Source: Enteractinococcus coprophilus
Lineage (GTDB): Bacteria; Actinomycetota; Actinomycetes; Actinomycetales; Micrococcaceae
Direction of reading: 5' to 3'
Length of the DNA stretch: 64,000 bases
NCBI RefSeq assembly: GCF_006716305.1
Contig: NZ_VFOU01000002.1
Location: forward strand, 186,001-250,000
Part shown: piece after piece, positions 29,182 to 39,610 of the stretch
Layout of the letters: every line of letters begins with the position of its first letter
Position numbering within the stretch: the first letter of the stretch is position 1
Made by a program: the position numbers and the translations under genes
Notes under the pieces: model-generated
Databases searched by the model: none
What the model was told of the DNA's origin: nothing
What the model saw: the letters and a program-made list of their open reading frames with translations, nothing else

Positions 29182-31893
29182 ATGCCAGCTGCCGATAAAA
29201 CTCAAGAACTCAATGAATACACGCAACCATCGCCTGTCGCGGGCACACCACTGCCCGATGATCCCACCGGGTTGTTATTTCAAGCTCCGGACTACTCAAA
29301 GGTCCCGGTTCGGCGCAAGAAACCCGAAAGCCAAGAACCTCAAGAGGAACGGTCACGGGATGATCGGCAACACAACACGAAACGCGACAACAAGCGTGGC
29401 GACAACCGTCAACAACGCAACCGCAAACAGCGCGACAACACAGGCGACGCCGATCATGACAGTGAAGACGACACTCGCGATGATGACAAGCGCACCTCGC
29501 GCGGCAAACGCGACAGTGAGCGCAGCCGGGCGGCAGATGATGACCAACCGGTATCCCATCGTCGTCGCCGTCGACGCCGCGGCAACATTGATTTAGAAAT
29601 GGACGGCGGGGGAGAAGGCGATCCGGAAGATACCGTCACTCGGGTGCGCGCCCCACGCCAAGCCTCAACCTCCGGGCCCGATGAGGTCACCTCACTGCGC
29701 GGCTCCACCCGCCTGGAAGCCAAACGCCAACGCCGCCGTTCAACGCGTCGCGGCCGCCAACGCAACACCGTCATCTCAGAAGCTGAGTTCCTGGCACGCC
29801 GCGAATCGGTCGAACGCAAAATGCTGGTTCGCCAACACGACACCCGCATCCAGATCGCGGTGTTAGAAGACGGCATTTTTGCCGAGCACTTTGTTTCGAA
29901 CACTCAGCAGGATTCGCTCATTGGCAACGTGTACCTCGGTAAGGTACAAAACGTGCTGCCCTCGATGGAAGCCGCCTTCGTGGATATCGGTCGTGGCCGC
30001 AACGCGGTGCTATATGCCGGTGAGGTCAACTGGGACACCGCGCAGTTAGACGGCAAAGCCAAGAAAATTGAAAACGCCCTGAAATCGGGTGACTCGGTCT
30101 TAGTTCAGGTGACCAAAGACCCGGTCGGTCACAAGGGTGCACGCCTGACCGCACAGATTTCCCTGCCGGGCCGCTACCTGGTGTATGTGCCCGGTGGTTC
30201 GATGACCGGTATTTCGCGCAAGTTGCCCGATACCGAGCGTAACCGTCTCAAAGCGATCCTGAAAGAAAACCTGCCGGATAAGACCGGTGTTATCGTGCGG
30301 ACCGCTGCCGAAGGGATCTCGGAAGAAGAATTACTCAACGATATTAACCGCTTGCGGAAGCAGTGGGAAGAAATTGAAGCCCAGTCGAAATCGACGAAGG
30401 TCTTAGCTCCGGAACTGTTGCACTCCGAACCGGATCTCACGATCAAAGTGGTTCGCGACGTCTTCAATGAAGACTTCACCAAGATGCTGGTCGAAGGCGA
30501 AGAGGTCTGGGACAAAATCCAGGCCTACGTCACCTACGTGGCGCCAGACCTGACTGATCGTTTAGAGCAATGGGATCCCAAAGCCTTCAACGGTGCTGAT
30601 CTGTTTGGGCACTACCGCATCGATGAGCAACTGCAAAAGGCACTGGACCGGAAGGTCAACCTGCCCTCTGGTGGATCATTAGTCTTTGACCGGACCGAAG
30701 CCATGACCGTGGTGGACGTCAACACCGGGAAATTCACCGGTTCCGGGGGCAACCTGGAAGAAACGGTGACCAAGAATAACTTGGAAGCTGCCGAAGAGAT
30801 TGTGCGTCAGCTGCGGTTGCGCGATATCGGCGGCATTATTGTCGTGGACTTCATCGACATGGTCTTGGAATCCAACCGCGACCTCGTGGTGCGTCGTTTA
30901 GTCGAATGTCTCGGTCGGGATCGTTCCCGCCACCAGGTTGCAGAAGTCACATCGCTTGGTCTAGTCCAGATGACCCGGAAACGCATGGGTACCGGATTGG
31001 TCGAAGTGTTCTCACACACCTGTGAGCACTGTGACGGTCGCGGCATTGTCGTACACGATGAACCCGTCGAACGCGGAAAACCCTATGAGTCGTCGGCATC
31101 GCATCGTCGCCGCGGGGGAGAAGCCGGTACACGGCGTAGCCGTCGTCGCCAGCCGAAAGACCAGCAGGCCGACGAGCAGCAGGACCAACAGCTTGAAAAC
31201 GGGCACGGGGAAAAGGCCGAGCAGACTCGTCATGCCATGGCCTCGGTTGCTGCCGCCACGACCAAAACCAACGGTGACAGCAAGAAAGGTACCGCTGACA
31301 CCCGGTCCGACGATGCCCAAGAGACCTCCAACGGGTCCGGTCGTCGTCGCAGAGGCGAACGCGGACGCACGAACCGCCGTGCCGACGAGAGCTCACGCGA
31401 CGATCAGCGTGCTGAACAGCAAGACGCCGACAAATCCGCACAGCAACAGCAGTCGGCAGCCGAGCAGTCGGTGGCAGCAGATGAAGGGCAACGTAGCTCG
31501 CGAACATCGCGCAAGCGCCGTCGTGCCGTTGCCCCGCAAGGATCCGCCGGACAGGCCAGCACCCGCAGCGAGCAAGACGTCAAACAGGCCGTGCAGCAGC
31601 ACCAGCCCGAGACGAAGGCCCCAGCCCAGCAGGCGGCCCAGCCGAAGGCTGAGACTCGTGACAACGTCACCCCGAGCCAACCAGCATCGAAGAAGCGTCG
31701 CCGTGCGGCAACCTCAGGCACCGGGGCAACAAAGATTCAGCAGGCCACCGATGCGCCAGAGCCGCAAGGCAAGACGTTTGCGGCCAGTATCGAAGATCAG
31801 CCTCGCAAAGCTGAGAAACCTGTGAAGTCATCAGCAATCTTGGGGGTCGGGGTGCCAGCCGAAGAAATTTCTTCGCCGGGCACGTCACGCTGA
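29182..31893 (+). CDS. rne: Ribonuclease E/G
   Basis: An endoribonuclease for mRNA turnover and rRNA maturation. The 903-residue protein follows the actinobacterial plan: a catalytic core (roughly residues 200-640) flanked by long low-complexity arms. The N-terminal arm is full of Arg, Asp, Asn and Gln (NTKRDNKRGDNRQQRNRKQ); the C-terminal arm is rich in Gln, Glu and Ala. The core has an S1-like part (VFVDIGRGRNAVLYAGE region), the active-site loop VVDVNTGKFTG, and the zinc-link C-x2-C in THTCEHCDGRG. ATG 29182 follows GGGAGG (29170-29175). The arms probably bind RNA and other degradosome proteins. Confidence 0.94.
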   Translation: MPAADKTQELNEYTQPSPVAGTPLPDDPTGLLFQAPDYSKVPVRRKKPESQEPQEERSRDDRQHNTKRDNKRGDNRQQRNRKQRDNTGDADHDSEDDTRDDDKRTSRGKRDSERSRAADDDQPVSHRRRRRRRGNIDLEMDGGGEGDPEDTVTRVRAPRQASTSGPDEVTSLRGSTRLEAKRQRRRSTRRGRQRNTVISEAEFLARRESVERKMLVRQHDTRIQIAVLEDGIFAEHFVSNTQQDSLIGNVYLGKVQNVLPSMEAAFVDIGRGRNAVLYAGEVNWDTAQLDGKAKKIENALKSGDSVLVQVTKDPVGHKGARLTAQISLPGRYLVYVPGGSMTGISRKLPDTERNRLKAILKENLPDKTGVIVRTAAEGISEEELLNDINRLRKQWEEIEAQSKSTKVLAPELLHSEPDLTIKVVRDVFNEDFTKMLVEGEEVWDKIQAYVTYVAPDLTDRLEQWDPKAFNGADLFGHYRIDEQLQKALDRKVNLPSGGSLVFDRTEAMTVVDVNTGKFTGSGGNLEETVTKNNLEAAEEIVRQLRLRDIGGIIVVDFIDMVLESNRDLVVRRLVECLGRDRSRHQVAEVTSLGLVQMTRKRMGTGLVEVFSHTCEHCDGRGIVVHDEPVERGKPYESSASHRRRGGEAGTRRSRRRQPKDQQADEQQDQQLENGHGEKAEQTRHAMASVAAATTKTNGDSKKGTADTRSDDAQETSNGSGRRRRGERGRTNRRADESSRDDQRAEQQDADKSAQQQQSAAEQSVAADEGQRSSRTSRKRRRAVAPQGSAGQASTRSEQDVKQAVQQHQPETKAPAQQAAQPKAETRDNVTPSQPASKKRRRAATSGTGATKIQQATDAPEPQGKTFAASIEDQPRKAEKPVKSSAILGVGVPAEEISSPGTSR

Positions 31894-32057
31894 TGATCAA
31901 TTTGGTTCACGAGCCGAAAAACGCTAGACTACCTGTTTGGTGCTGTGAAACCTGGCAGTTGGTGTCCCATATCGGCAACTTGTCTCGTGAGCCAAGACCC
32001 TCAGGTGTTTAAACAGCTGATAAAATTTTTGATTAACGTCGAGAGAAGTGAGTCCAC

Positions 32058-32366
32058 ATGGCATACGCGATTGTACGCGCTGGCGGACGCCAGGAAAAAG
32101 TTTCTGAAGGAGACCTGGTGGTCCTTGACCGTCAGGCAGCAGAAGTCGGCAGCTCCATTGAACTGCCAGCCCTCATGCTGGTCGATGGTGACAAGATCAC
32201 CTCGGATAAAAGCGATCTGGAAAACGTCAAAGTTGCCGCCGAAGTGCTCGAGCACATGCGCGGTAAGAAAATTGTCATCCAGAAATACAAGAACAAGACC
32301 GGTTACAAGAAACGCCAGGGTCACCGTCAGGACCAGACCCGCGTGAAGATCACCGAAATCAAGTAA
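32058..32366 (+). CDS. rplU: 50S ribosomal protein L21
   Basis: A 102-residue component of the large ribosomal subunit that binds 23S rRNA. It starts [19 protein letters not shown] and ends [18 protein letters not shown], both typical of L21. ATG 32058 follows a GAGAAGTGAG ribosome binding site. It lies 35 bases before rpmA in the usual rne-rplU-rpmA-obg order. No autogenous RNA element could be recognised in the 160-base gap after rne. Confidence 0.97.
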   Translation: MAYAIVRAGGRQEKVSEGDLVVLDRQAAEVGSSIELPALMLVDGDKITSDKSDLENVKVAAEVLEHMRGKKIVIQKYKNKTGYKKRQGHRQDQTRVKITEIK

Positions 32367-32401
32367 ACTCGTTTCGGAAGAACTCGTAAAGGATTTAACT
32401 C

Positions 32402-32659
32402 ATGGCAACAAAAAAAGGTGCTAGTTCCACACGTAACGGTCGTGACTCAAACCCACAGTATCTTGGGGTAAAACGTTTCGGTGGCCAGGTCGTCAACGCC
32501 GGTGAAATTCTCGTTCGCCAGCGTGGTACCAAATACCACCCAGGTCGCAACGTTGGTGTTGGCAAAGACCACACCCTGTTCGCACTCGAAGGTGGTGCCG
32601 TGGAATTCGGTAGCCGCCGCGGTCGCAAAGTTGTGAACATCGTCCCGGCTGAAGCCTAA
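32402..32659 (+). CDS. rpmA: 50S ribosomal protein L27
   Basis: An 85-residue protein of the peptidyl transferase region. The N-terminus [19 protein letters not shown] and [18 protein letters not shown] are diagnostic. There is no N-terminal extension to be cleaved as in Firmicutes. ATG 32402. A terminator follows, so obg has its own promoter or depends on readthrough. Confidence 0.97.
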   Translation: MATKKGASSTRNGRDSNPQYLGVKRFGGQVVNAGEILVRQRGTKYHPGRNVGVGKDHTLFALEGGAVEFGSRRGRKVVNIVPAEA

Positions 32660-32684
32660 GACGCAAACCGCTTATTAACGCTCC

Positions 32685-32721
32685 AGCGGGGGCGGACCGT
32701 CCCTGGTCCGCCCCCGCTTTG
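32685..32721 (+). terminator. Terminator between rpmA and obg
   Basis: A 14-base G+C-rich stem (AGCGGGGGCGGACC at 32685-32698 with GGTCCGCCCCCGCT at 32705-32718) and a TTT tail. The short tail may allow partial readthrough into obg. Confidence 0.85.
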
Positions 32722-32755
32722 AGTTTTCACCACAACATTGCCCGGAGGAACCCAA

Positions 32756-34321
32756 ATGTCACAATTTATTGATCATGTGACCGTGCACGCCACCGCAGGA
32801 AACGGTGGACACGGGGAGACCTCCGTGCGCCGTGAAAAATTCAAACCCCTCGGCGGACCCGACGGCGGCAACGGTGGACACGGTGGCAACGTGATACTGG
32901 TTGCCGACCCAGATGTGACCACCCTGTTGGACTACCACCACCAGCCGCACCGCAAAGCCACCAACGGTGAACCCGGACGTGGCGACTTACAACACGGCAA
33001 AAACGGTGAGAGCCTCTACCTGCCCGTTCCCGTGGGCACCGTCATTAAAGACACCGACGGCAACATCCTGCACGATATGGTCACCCCGGGCGAAGAAGTC
33101 GTGATCGCCCACGGCGGGACCGGGGGAGCCGGTAACGCCTCGCTCGCCTCGCCAAAACGCAAAGCCCCGGGCTTCTCACTGCTGGGAATTCCCGGCGAAG
33201 AACGCAGTGTCGTGCTGGAGCTCAAGACTGTCGCTGATATTGCCCTGGTCGGATTCCCATCGGCCGGCAAGTCCTCCCTGATTGCCGCGATCTCCGCGGC
33301 GCGCCCAAAGATCGCCGACTATCCATTTACCACCCTGGTCCCGAACCTTGGGGTAGTCGATGCCGGGGGTATCCGCTACACCGTGGCCGATGTGCCAGGA
33401 CTAATCCCGGGTGCCTCGCAAGGCAAGGGACTGGGCCTGGAATTCTTACGCCACGTCGAACGTACCCATGCCCTGGTGCACGTGCTAGATGCCGGCACGC
33501 TGGAATCAGATCGCGACCCGATCTCCGACTATGAGGCATTAGAAAAAGAATTAGCCGCCTATGCGGTGGAGCCGATCTTGACCGAGGCCGGCGAACAGCT
33601 GATCCCCCTCACCGAGCGGCCACAACTGGTGGCCATCAACAAGGTCGATCTGCCCGATGGGCAGGCGATGGCCGATATGACCCGTGCCGAACTGGAATCC
33701 CGGGGACTGCGGGTTATCGAAATCTCTGCGGTCAGTCGCAAAGGTCTTGATGAGCTGAAATACGCGATGGCAGAACTGGTGACCCAAGCGCGTGAACAGC
33801 TCGCTCAAGCTGCTGCAGCCCAAGAAGCCGCGCCGCAGACCATTACGATCGAGCCGGCCCGGCGTCGTCGCGGTGGCCGTCCAAGAGAGTTTAGCCTCAC
33901 CGAAGAAGAACGCGGTCTGAAGCCTCTGTTTCGGATCCGGGGCGATAAACCCGAGCGCTGGGTCGCCCAGACGAACTTTAATAACGACGAAGCCGTGGGC
34001 TATTTGGCCGACCGGCTCGAGCGACTCGGCATCGAAAGGGCCCTGTTTGAAGCCGGTGCCCGCCCCGGGGACGCGGTGGTCATTGGCGATGATGAGTCCG
34101 GAGTGGTCTTTGACTGGGAGCCCACCATGACCACGGGTGCTGAACACCTGTCTGGCCCGCGCGGCGTCGATCCGCGGTTAGAAGACCGTCAACGTCCGAC
34201 CCGTGAAGAAAAACGCCAAGACTATGCCGAGCGGAAAGCAGCTCGTGCCGCAACTCGCGCCCAAATGGAAGCAGAACGACGTTCCGGGTTGTGGACCGAC
34301 TACGAATCCGACAACGACTAA
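32756..34321 (+). CDS. obgE: Obg-family GTPase
   Basis: An essential GTPase linked to 50S ribosome assembly and the stress response. The 521-residue protein has the glycine-rich Obg fold ([29 protein letters not shown]), the G domain with GFPSAGKSS (G1), DVPGL (G3) and NKVDLP (G4), and the C-terminal OCT domain ([15 protein letters not shown]). A charged tail rich in Arg and Ala follows. ATG 32756 is used because CGGAGGA lies just upstream; an ATG 18 bases earlier is not supported. Confidence 0.96.
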   Translation: MSQFIDHVTVHATAGNGGHGETSVRREKFKPLGGPDGGNGGHGGNVILVADPDVTTLLDYHHQPHRKATNGEPGRGDLQHGKNGESLYLPVPVGTVIKDTDGNILHDMVTPGEEVVIAHGGTGGAGNASLASPKRKAPGFSLLGIPGEERSVVLELKTVADIALVGFPSAGKSSLIAAISAARPKIADYPFTTLVPNLGVVDAGGIRYTVADVPGLIPGASQGKGLGLEFLRHVERTHALVHVLDAGTLESDRDPISDYEALEKELAAYAVEPILTEAGEQLIPLTERPQLVAINKVDLPDGQAMADMTRAELESRGLRVIEISAVSRKGLDELKYAMAELVTQAREQLAQAAAAQEAAPQTITIEPARRRRGGRPREFSLTEEERGLKPLFRIRGDKPERWVAQTNFNNDEAVGYLADRLERLGIERALFEAGARPGDAVVIGDDESGVVFDWEPTMTTGAEHLSGPRGVDPRLEDRQRPTREEKRQDYAERKAARAATRAQMEAERRSGLWTDYESDND

Positions 34322-34337
34322 ACCAAGAAAGCACCAC

Positions 34338-35504
34338 GTGTCCACCCCCAACCTGTCTACTCCTAATCCGGTTCTTGATCGCACGAAACTGCGCGACGCC
34401 CGGCGCATCGTCGTCAAAATTGGGTCTTCCTCGCTGACCAATGGCCAAGGCGGCGTCTCAGTGGAAGCCATCGATGCCCTCACGCGTGTGGTGGGTCAGT
34501 TATATCACGGCGGGACACAGGTGGTGTTAGTCTCCTCGGGTGCCATTGCCGCCGGTTTCCGGCCGTTAGGCTTAGATAAGCGACCCAAAGACTTAGCCAC
34601 CCAGCAGGCCGCAGCCGCCGTGGGCCAGAGCCGGTTGATGGCCCAGTACACCGAATCGTTTTGGAAGCACTCGATTAGTGTGGCCCAGGTGTTATTGACC
34701 GCCGAAGACCTCATGCGTCGTACTCAGTACAACAACGCATTTCGGTCGCTGAACCGGCTGTTGAACCTCGGCGTGCTACCGGTGGTCAATGAAAATGACG
34801 CGGTCGCCACCCATGAGATTCGCTTCGGTGACAACGACCGACTGGCCGCCCTGGTCGCCGCCGTCACCAAAGCCGATGTGCTATTCATGCTCTCGGATGT
34901 GGACGCGCTGTATGACGGCCCGCCCACCCAGCCCGGGGCGCGACGAATCGCCAATGTTTCGGCAGAAGCCAACCTCGCCCACATTTCGGTGGGTGACTCC
35001 GGGTCTTCGGTCGGCACCGGTGGGATGATCACGAAACTCCAGGCCGCCTCCATTGCCACCGATGCCGGGATTCCAACGTTTTTGACCTCGGCCGAAAACG
35101 CGCAGGCCGCCATTGACGGCGAGGACGTCGGCACCTGGTTTGCATCCCGGGGGGAACGGAAGTCGGCGCGCAACGCGTGGTTAGAACACATGGCGATCTC
35201 GCGCGGCAGCATCATGATCGATGACGGCGCGGTCGAAGCCATCACCGTGCGTCGGCGTTCCCTACTACCGGCAGGACTCATTGGGGTCGCCGGTACCTTT
35301 GAGGCCGGCGACGTCGTAGAAATTACCAACGGTCAGGGCACCGTGGTGGCCCGCGGACTGACGAACTACTCAGTGACCGAACTGCCCGCCATGGTCGGCA
35401 AATCCACCCAGCAACTGCGCGACGAACTGGGCCCTGAATACGACCGCGTGGTCGTGCACACCGATGACACGGTCATCGTGAAGCAGACAACACTGACGAG
35501 TTAG
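34338..35504 (+). CDS. proB: Glutamate 5-kinase
   Basis: The first step of proline synthesis: ATP-dependent phosphorylation of glutamate. The 388-residue protein has the amino acid kinase domain (RRIVVKIGSSSLTN, then NENDAVAT and FGDNDRLAALVAA) and a C-terminal PUA domain (AITVRRRSLLPAGLIGVAG). The start is GTG 34338, which gives a short, usual N-terminus; the open frame upstream to 34203 overlaps obg. Ribosome binding signal is weak. proA follows after 21 bases, so proB and proA form an operon. The opposite pathway, proline oxidation, is encoded at 60-64 kb. Confidence 0.95.
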   Translation: MSTPNLSTPNPVLDRTKLRDARRIVVKIGSSSLTNGQGGVSVEAIDALTRVVGQLYHGGTQVVLVSSGAIAAGFRPLGLDKRPKDLATQQAAAAVGQSRLMAQYTESFWKHSISVAQVLLTAEDLMRRTQYNNAFRSLNRLLNLGVLPVVNENDAVATHEIRFGDNDRLAALVAAVTKADVLFMLSDVDALYDGPPTQPGARRIANVSAEANLAHISVGDSGSSVGTGGMITKLQAASIATDAGIPTFLTSAENAQAAIDGEDVGTWFASRGERKSARNAWLEHMAISRGSIMIDDGAVEAITVRRRSLLPAGLIGVAGTFEAGDVVEITNGQGTVVARGLTNYSVTELPAMVGKSTQQLRDELGPEYDRVVVHTDDTVIVKQTTLTS

Positions 35505-35525
35505 CACAAGGACTACAATCAAGGC

Positions 35526-36794
35526 ATGACCGCTCAATTAGATTCCGTGACCCAACAGATCGCCGAGATCACTCAGGCTGGTCGCACAGCACAAAAAGCG
35601 CTAGCCGGAGCCTCACGCGCCGATAAAGATGCCGCCTTGCACGCCATGGCCGCTGCCATCGATGCCAACCGCGCGAAAATTTTAGAAGCCAATGCCACCG
35701 ATTTGCAACGCGGCAAGGCTGAGAATATCGCCGAGTCGCTGTTGGACCGGCTAGCACTGACCGACGAACGGATCGACGGACTGGTCTCTGCCCTCGGGGA
35801 GCTGGCCGCGCTGGCCGACCCGATCGGCAATGTGGTGCGAGGCAATAACCTGCCCAACGGCATCCGTTTACAGCAGGTTCGCGTGCCCCTGGGCGTGGTC
35901 GGTGCGATCTATGAAGCTCGTCCGAATGTGACCGTGGATATCGCCGGTATCGGCATCAAATCCGGCAACGCCGTCATCCTTCGCGGTGGCTCCGCTGCCG
36001 AAACCACCAACGGCGTTACGATCTCGATTCTGCGCGCGGCTCTTGAAGAGCGTGGATTGCCCGCGGATCTGATTCAGGGCATTGATGAGCTGAGCCGTGA
36101 GGGCGCCAATGCGTTGATGACCTACCGCGGGGGAGTCGATGTGTTAATTCCACGAGGCGGCCCAGGCTTGATCCGTGCGGTCGTAGAAAATGCGGCCGTG
36201 CCAGTGATTGAAACCGGAGCCGGCGTGGGACACGTTTTCGTGGATGCCTCGGCCGATCCGAAAAAAGCCGTGGATATCGTCTTCAACTCGAAGACTCACC
36301 GCCCATCGGTTTGTAACGCCGCCGAGACCGTGCTCATCCACAAGGACGCCCAAGAGACCGGGGTTCAAGTGCTGACCGCTTTGCAAGAAGCCGGTGTCAC
36401 GCTGCACGTGGACCCGACCGCCGCGACTTGGGTCACCGACACGGTGACCGCGACCGAAGACGACTGGTCAACAGAGTGGCTGGACATGGTCATGTCGGTC
36501 AAAATCGTCGAGGATATCGATGAGGCACTGGCCCATGTGGAAACCTATACGACCGGCCACACCGAAGTCATTGTGACAGAAAACCTGTCCAATGCTGATC
36601 GCTACATCGCCCAAGTCGATGCGGCTGTGGTGATGGTCAACGCCTCGTCCCGGTTTACCGATGGCGGACAGTTCGGGTTGGGAGCAGAAATCGGCATCTC
36701 GACACAAAAATTGCATGCTCGCGGACCGATGGGATTAGAAGAACTGACCTCCACGAAGTGGATTCTTCGTGGTGATGGTCAAATCCGACACTAA
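35526..36794 (+). CDS. proA: Gamma-glutamyl phosphate reductase
   Basis: The second step of proline synthesis, reducing gamma-glutamyl phosphate to glutamate semialdehyde with NADPH. The 422-residue protein contains RVPLGVVGAIYEARPNVTVD, the phosphate-binding LIPRGGPGLI region, the catalytic cysteine in HRPSVCNAAETVLIH, and the C-terminal FGLGAEIGISTQKLHARGPMG. All are hallmarks of the ProA family within the ALDH fold. ATG 35526. It lies directly after proB. Confidence 0.96.
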   Translation: MTAQLDSVTQQIAEITQAGRTAQKALAGASRADKDAALHAMAAAIDANRAKILEANATDLQRGKAENIAESLLDRLALTDERIDGLVSALGELAALADPIGNVVRGNNLPNGIRLQQVRVPLGVVGAIYEARPNVTVDIAGIGIKSGNAVILRGGSAAETTNGVTISILRAALEERGLPADLIQGIDELSREGANALMTYRGGVDVLIPRGGPGLIRAVVENAAVPVIETGAGVGHVFVDASADPKKAVDIVFNSKTHRPSVCNAAETVLIHKDAQETGVQVLTALQEAGVTLHVDPTAATWVTDTVTATEDDWSTEWLDMVMSVKIVEDIDEALAHVETYTTGHTEVIVTENLSNADRYIAQVDAAVVMVNASSRFTDGGQFGLGAEIGISTQKLHARGPMGLEELTSTKWILRGDGQIRH

Positions 36795-36877
36795 CCGGCG
36801 ACACCGTGACCATTTGGCACCAAAAATTCGGTAAGCTCATCTACGAGCAACCTCGACACCTACAGGAGTATGAACCC

Positions 36878-37084
36878 ATGGAACAGTTCCTCGCAGCAGC
36901 AGAACATGCTGTCGTTAACGAACTACCCGTTGACCCAATTGTTTACGGTATTGCGATCTTTGCCGCGCTGATGTTCTTGCTGCTGGCTATCTTGTCGATC
37001 CGTTCGGTTGCGCTGCGCCCCGATGCCCCTGCTTCGACCGACGTCGCACAGCCAACCCAGGGCTCCACGGCCGCAAAGCGCTAA
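36878..37084 (+). CDS. Small single-pass membrane protein before nadD
   Basis: A 68-residue protein starting [20 protein letters not shown], with one hydrophobic helix ([20 protein letters not shown]) and a short basic tail. AGGAG (36864-36868) sits 9 bases before ATG 36878. It lies between proA and nadD, a position where small membrane proteins are common in Micrococcaceae. No function is known to me. The short length and clear ribosome binding site support a real gene. Confidence 0.65.
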   Translation: MEQFLAAAEHAVVNELPVDPIVYGIAIFAALMFLLLAILSIRSVALRPDAPASTDVAQPTQGSTAAKR

Positions 37085-37094
37085 ACACCTGACA

Positions 37095-37787
37095 GTGACG
37101 CAAACTCCGCACATGCCGCCCGCCCGCCGGACCCGATTGGGCATTATGGGTGGTACATTCGACCCCATTCACCACGGCCACCTAGTGGCAGCCAGTGAAG
37201 CGGCAGCAGAGTTTGATCTCGACGAAGTAGTGTTCGTCCCCACCGGCCAACCATGGCAAAAATCAGACCGGGAAGTGTCCCCAGCAGAACACCGCTATTT
37301 GATGACCGTGATTGCCACGGCAGCAAATCCGCGGTTTTCTGTCTCCCGGGTAGACATCGACCGGCCTGGGCAGACCTACACCGCAGATACCCTGGATGAT
37401 ATCCAAGAGTTGCGTCCAGATGCGGATCTGTTCTTTATTACCGGGGCCGACGCCATGGAACAGATCATGACGTGGAAAAACGTCGAACATCTCTGGGGAA
37501 AAGCCCACTTTGTGGGGGTCTCGCGGCCCGGTCACGAGCTGACCGACTTTGGTTTGTCCGAGGAGGTCTCGCTGATGCAGATCCCGGCGATGGCGATCTC
37601 TTCGACCGACTGCCGTGAACGCGTGGCCCAAGGCAAACCAGTGTGGTACCTGGTCCCCGACGGGGTGGTGCAATACATCGGAAAGTATGGTCTGTATCTG
37701 GATCATAGTGGCAACATGCAACGACCAACAGTAGAACGTCACACGACCGTTTCTTTGAACAATCGACCGGAGGAAGCCGATGAGTGA
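37095..37787 (+). CDS. nadD: Nicotinate-nucleotide adenylyltransferase
   Basis: Makes deamido-NAD from nicotinate mononucleotide and ATP. The 230-residue sequence has the nucleotidyltransferase signature [12 protein letters not shown] and the second motif ISSTDCR. GTG 37095 is the likely start; ATG 37113 is an alternative, and the open frame further up overlaps the small membrane protein. The stop overlaps the ATG of the next gene by 8 bases. The C-terminal extension after LYLD (about 23 residues) is longer than in many relatives and is hydrophilic. Confidence 0.94.
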   Translation: MTQTPHMPPARRTRLGIMGGTFDPIHHGHLVAASEAAAEFDLDEVVFVPTGQPWQKSDREVSPAEHRYLMTVIATAANPRFSVSRVDIDRPGQTYTADTLDDIQELRPDADLFFITGADAMEQIMTWKNVEHLWGKAHFVGVSRPGHELTDFGLSEEVSLMQIPAMAISSTDCRERVAQGKPVWYLVPDGVVQYIGKYGLYLDHSGNMQRPTVERHTTVSLNNRPEEADE

Positions 37788-39192
37788 ATCTTATCCTTCC
37801 CGCCGTGAGCTGCGCTTGCAGCGCGAACGCGAAGCACGCGCCAAACTACGTGATGAAGAAGCCCAGCGCTGGGCCTCTGAAATAGCGCAACGGGGTGCAG
37901 GCGCATCTCCCGATGAGCCCTCGCAACCTGACGAAGACCAGCCCACAGATGTCGAAGAGACTGGGCGACTGGGTCGACGAGCTTCTGCGAGCCCGATAGA
38001 TACGCCCGCTGAGGGGCAAGAAGACGCGACCGCTGCTCCCCAGGGTGCGCGGCGTCGCCGTCGTGCCGATTCCGAGGTCACCTCGACCGGCATGATTCCG
38101 ATCATCAGCAAACCTCGAGATGACCAGGAGGCTGATCGGCCACTTTCGCGTCGCCAAAAGCGCGAACTCGAAGCCCGTCGCGCAGCAGAACGGCGTGCCG
38201 AAGCCGCTCGATTACACCGCGAGCAGGAGCAAGCAGCGCAGGCTAGACCAGCGCGCCGTGTCACTGCCCCACAGACCACCCCGATCGCAGTACCGCTCAT
38301 AACCGAGGCGCCGGTATCAGCGGAGCCTGCACCGGCTGAGACCGAAAGCGCCCCCGCCGACGACGTCGATGTGACCCTGGGGGAGTCGTTCACTGAATCG
38401 GCCGCAGAGATCACCGACATGTCGGGGTTGGACACCATCGAGATTCGACGAGCAGAGCTGCGCGCCGAAACCGAACGATTGACCCAAGAAATTTTGGAAA
38501 TGGGACAAGCCAATCCCAACGTCATCGACCCGGTCATGCTGCGACGACAAAAAGAGCTCGCCGAGAAATCGCAAGAGCTGCAGAATCTTGAGACCGCAGC
38601 CATTGCGATCGTGGAGGAAACCGAAGAGGCCGCTACAAAGGCTGACGGTGCAGCACTCCAAGACTCTGCATCAGATGCTGCCGAGCAAACCGAACTGGTC
38701 ATCACCGACATCGGTGCCCGGCAGGACAACGTCCCAGAGGACGATACTCAGCCTGTCGAATCCGACTCGTCGTCCCCAACAGCCGATGCTGACACTGTAG
38801 AGACCGACGAGGCCACCGCAGAAGAGACGCCTGCTGAGCCGCCTGCTGCGGCAAATGAACCTGCGCAACCGATCGTGGATGCACAAAAACCATCTCGACG
38901 ACGTACCCGGCGTGCACAGTCTCCACCGATGATCTCCGGTCCATTTGATGTGGACCACAATGCGGCAGATAAGCCCGCACCGGTACCATCTCCTGCTTTA
39001 TTGGAGGAGCTGCAGCGCCCCGCAAAGCCCTCCTCAGGAGAACCGGTGGACGCGACCTACGCCCATGGCCTGGATTCTGTGGATGCAAAGGATTTTGAAG
39101 CTCCAGAACGACGGATGTTTCTGTCATCAGTCATTGTCTTTGCCATCGGCATCATCGCCTTGATCACAGCCATCATTTTGCTGATTCGCTAA
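37780..39192 (+). CDS. Large charged tail-anchored protein between nadD and rsfS
   Basis: I do not recognise a family. The 470-residue product is almost entirely hydrophilic and low-complexity, with Arg-rich, Glu-rich and Ala-rich blocks. A predicted coiled coil spans about residues 215-285 (heptad-like [20 protein letters not shown] and further). It ends in one strong hydrophobic segment ([19 protein letters not shown]) at the extreme C-terminus with only LIR beyond. So it is probably a tail-anchored membrane protein with a long cytoplasmic, disordered part. ATG 37780 overlaps nadD. An open frame on the opposite strand (37791-38729) reflects codon bias only. Confidence 0.72.
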   Translation: MSESYPSRRELRLQREREARAKLRDEEAQRWASEIAQRGAGASPDEPSQPDEDQPTDVEETGRLGRRASASPIDTPAEGQEDATAAPQGARRRRRADSEVTSTGMIPIISKPRDDQEADRPLSRRQKRELEARRAAERRAEAARLHREQEQAAQARPARRVTAPQTTPIAVPLITEAPVSAEPAPAETESAPADDVDVTLGESFTESAAEITDMSGLDTIEIRRAELRAETERLTQEILEMGQANPNVIDPVMLRRQKELAEKSQELQNLETAAIAIVEETEEAATKADGAALQDSASDAAEQTELVITDIGARQDNVPEDDTQPVESDSSSPTADADTVETDEATAEETPAEPPAAANEPAQPIVDAQKPSRRRTRRAQSPPMISGPFDVDHNAADKPAPVPSPALLEELQRPAKPSSGEPVDATYAHGLDSVDAKDFEAPERRMFLSSVIVFAIGIIALITAIILLIR

Positions 39193-39208
39193 ACTGAGAA
39201 GGAGTTTC

Positions 39209-39574
39209 GTGGCAGTACCCGAACCAACCCTGGATGCCTTGCACATCGCGGCACAAGCAGCAGCAACTCGACAGGCTGAAAATATCTCAGCGGTAGACGT
39301 TGCTGACCGACTCGGCATCACCGATGCGTTTTTCTTTGCATCCGCGCCAACAGAGCGTCAGGTGAAATCTATTATCGATGAGATCGAAGACCAGCTGCGC
39401 GAACAGCTGGAACTGAAGCCCCTGCGTCGCGAAGGTGAAACTGAAAGTCGCTGGGTACTGTTAGATTATGGACACTTCGTCGTCCATGTCCAGCATGACG
39501 AAGAGCGCGAAAACTATGCGCTCGATCGTCTTTGGTCCGATGCCCCACAGATCGACCTGCCAGAAACTGACTAA
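39209..39574 (+). CDS. rsfS: Ribosome silencing factor RsfS
   Basis: RsfS binds L14 and blocks subunit joining under starvation. The 121-residue protein shows the family features in VADRLGITDAFFFASAPTERQVKSIIDEIED and the WVLLDYGHFVVHVQHDEERENYALDRLW segment. GTG 39209 follows AAGGAG (39198-39205 area). It completes the usual nadD-rsfS-phosphoglycerate-mutase run, with the charged tail-anchored protein inserted in the middle. Confidence 0.94.
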   Translation: MAVPEPTLDALHIAAQAAATRQAENISAVDVADRLGITDAFFFASAPTERQVKSIIDEIEDQLREQLELKPLRREGETESRWVLLDYGHFVVHVQHDEERENYALDRLWSDAPQIDLPETD

Positions 39575-39610
39575 CCAAGACTTCTGACATGAGATAGGTG
39601 AACCGCAGAC

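Noticed and set aside
37791-38729. 312-residue open frame antisense to the charged tail-anchored gene
   Set aside because: Ser/Arg/Ala-rich reading of the complement of a low-complexity gene; no start signal.
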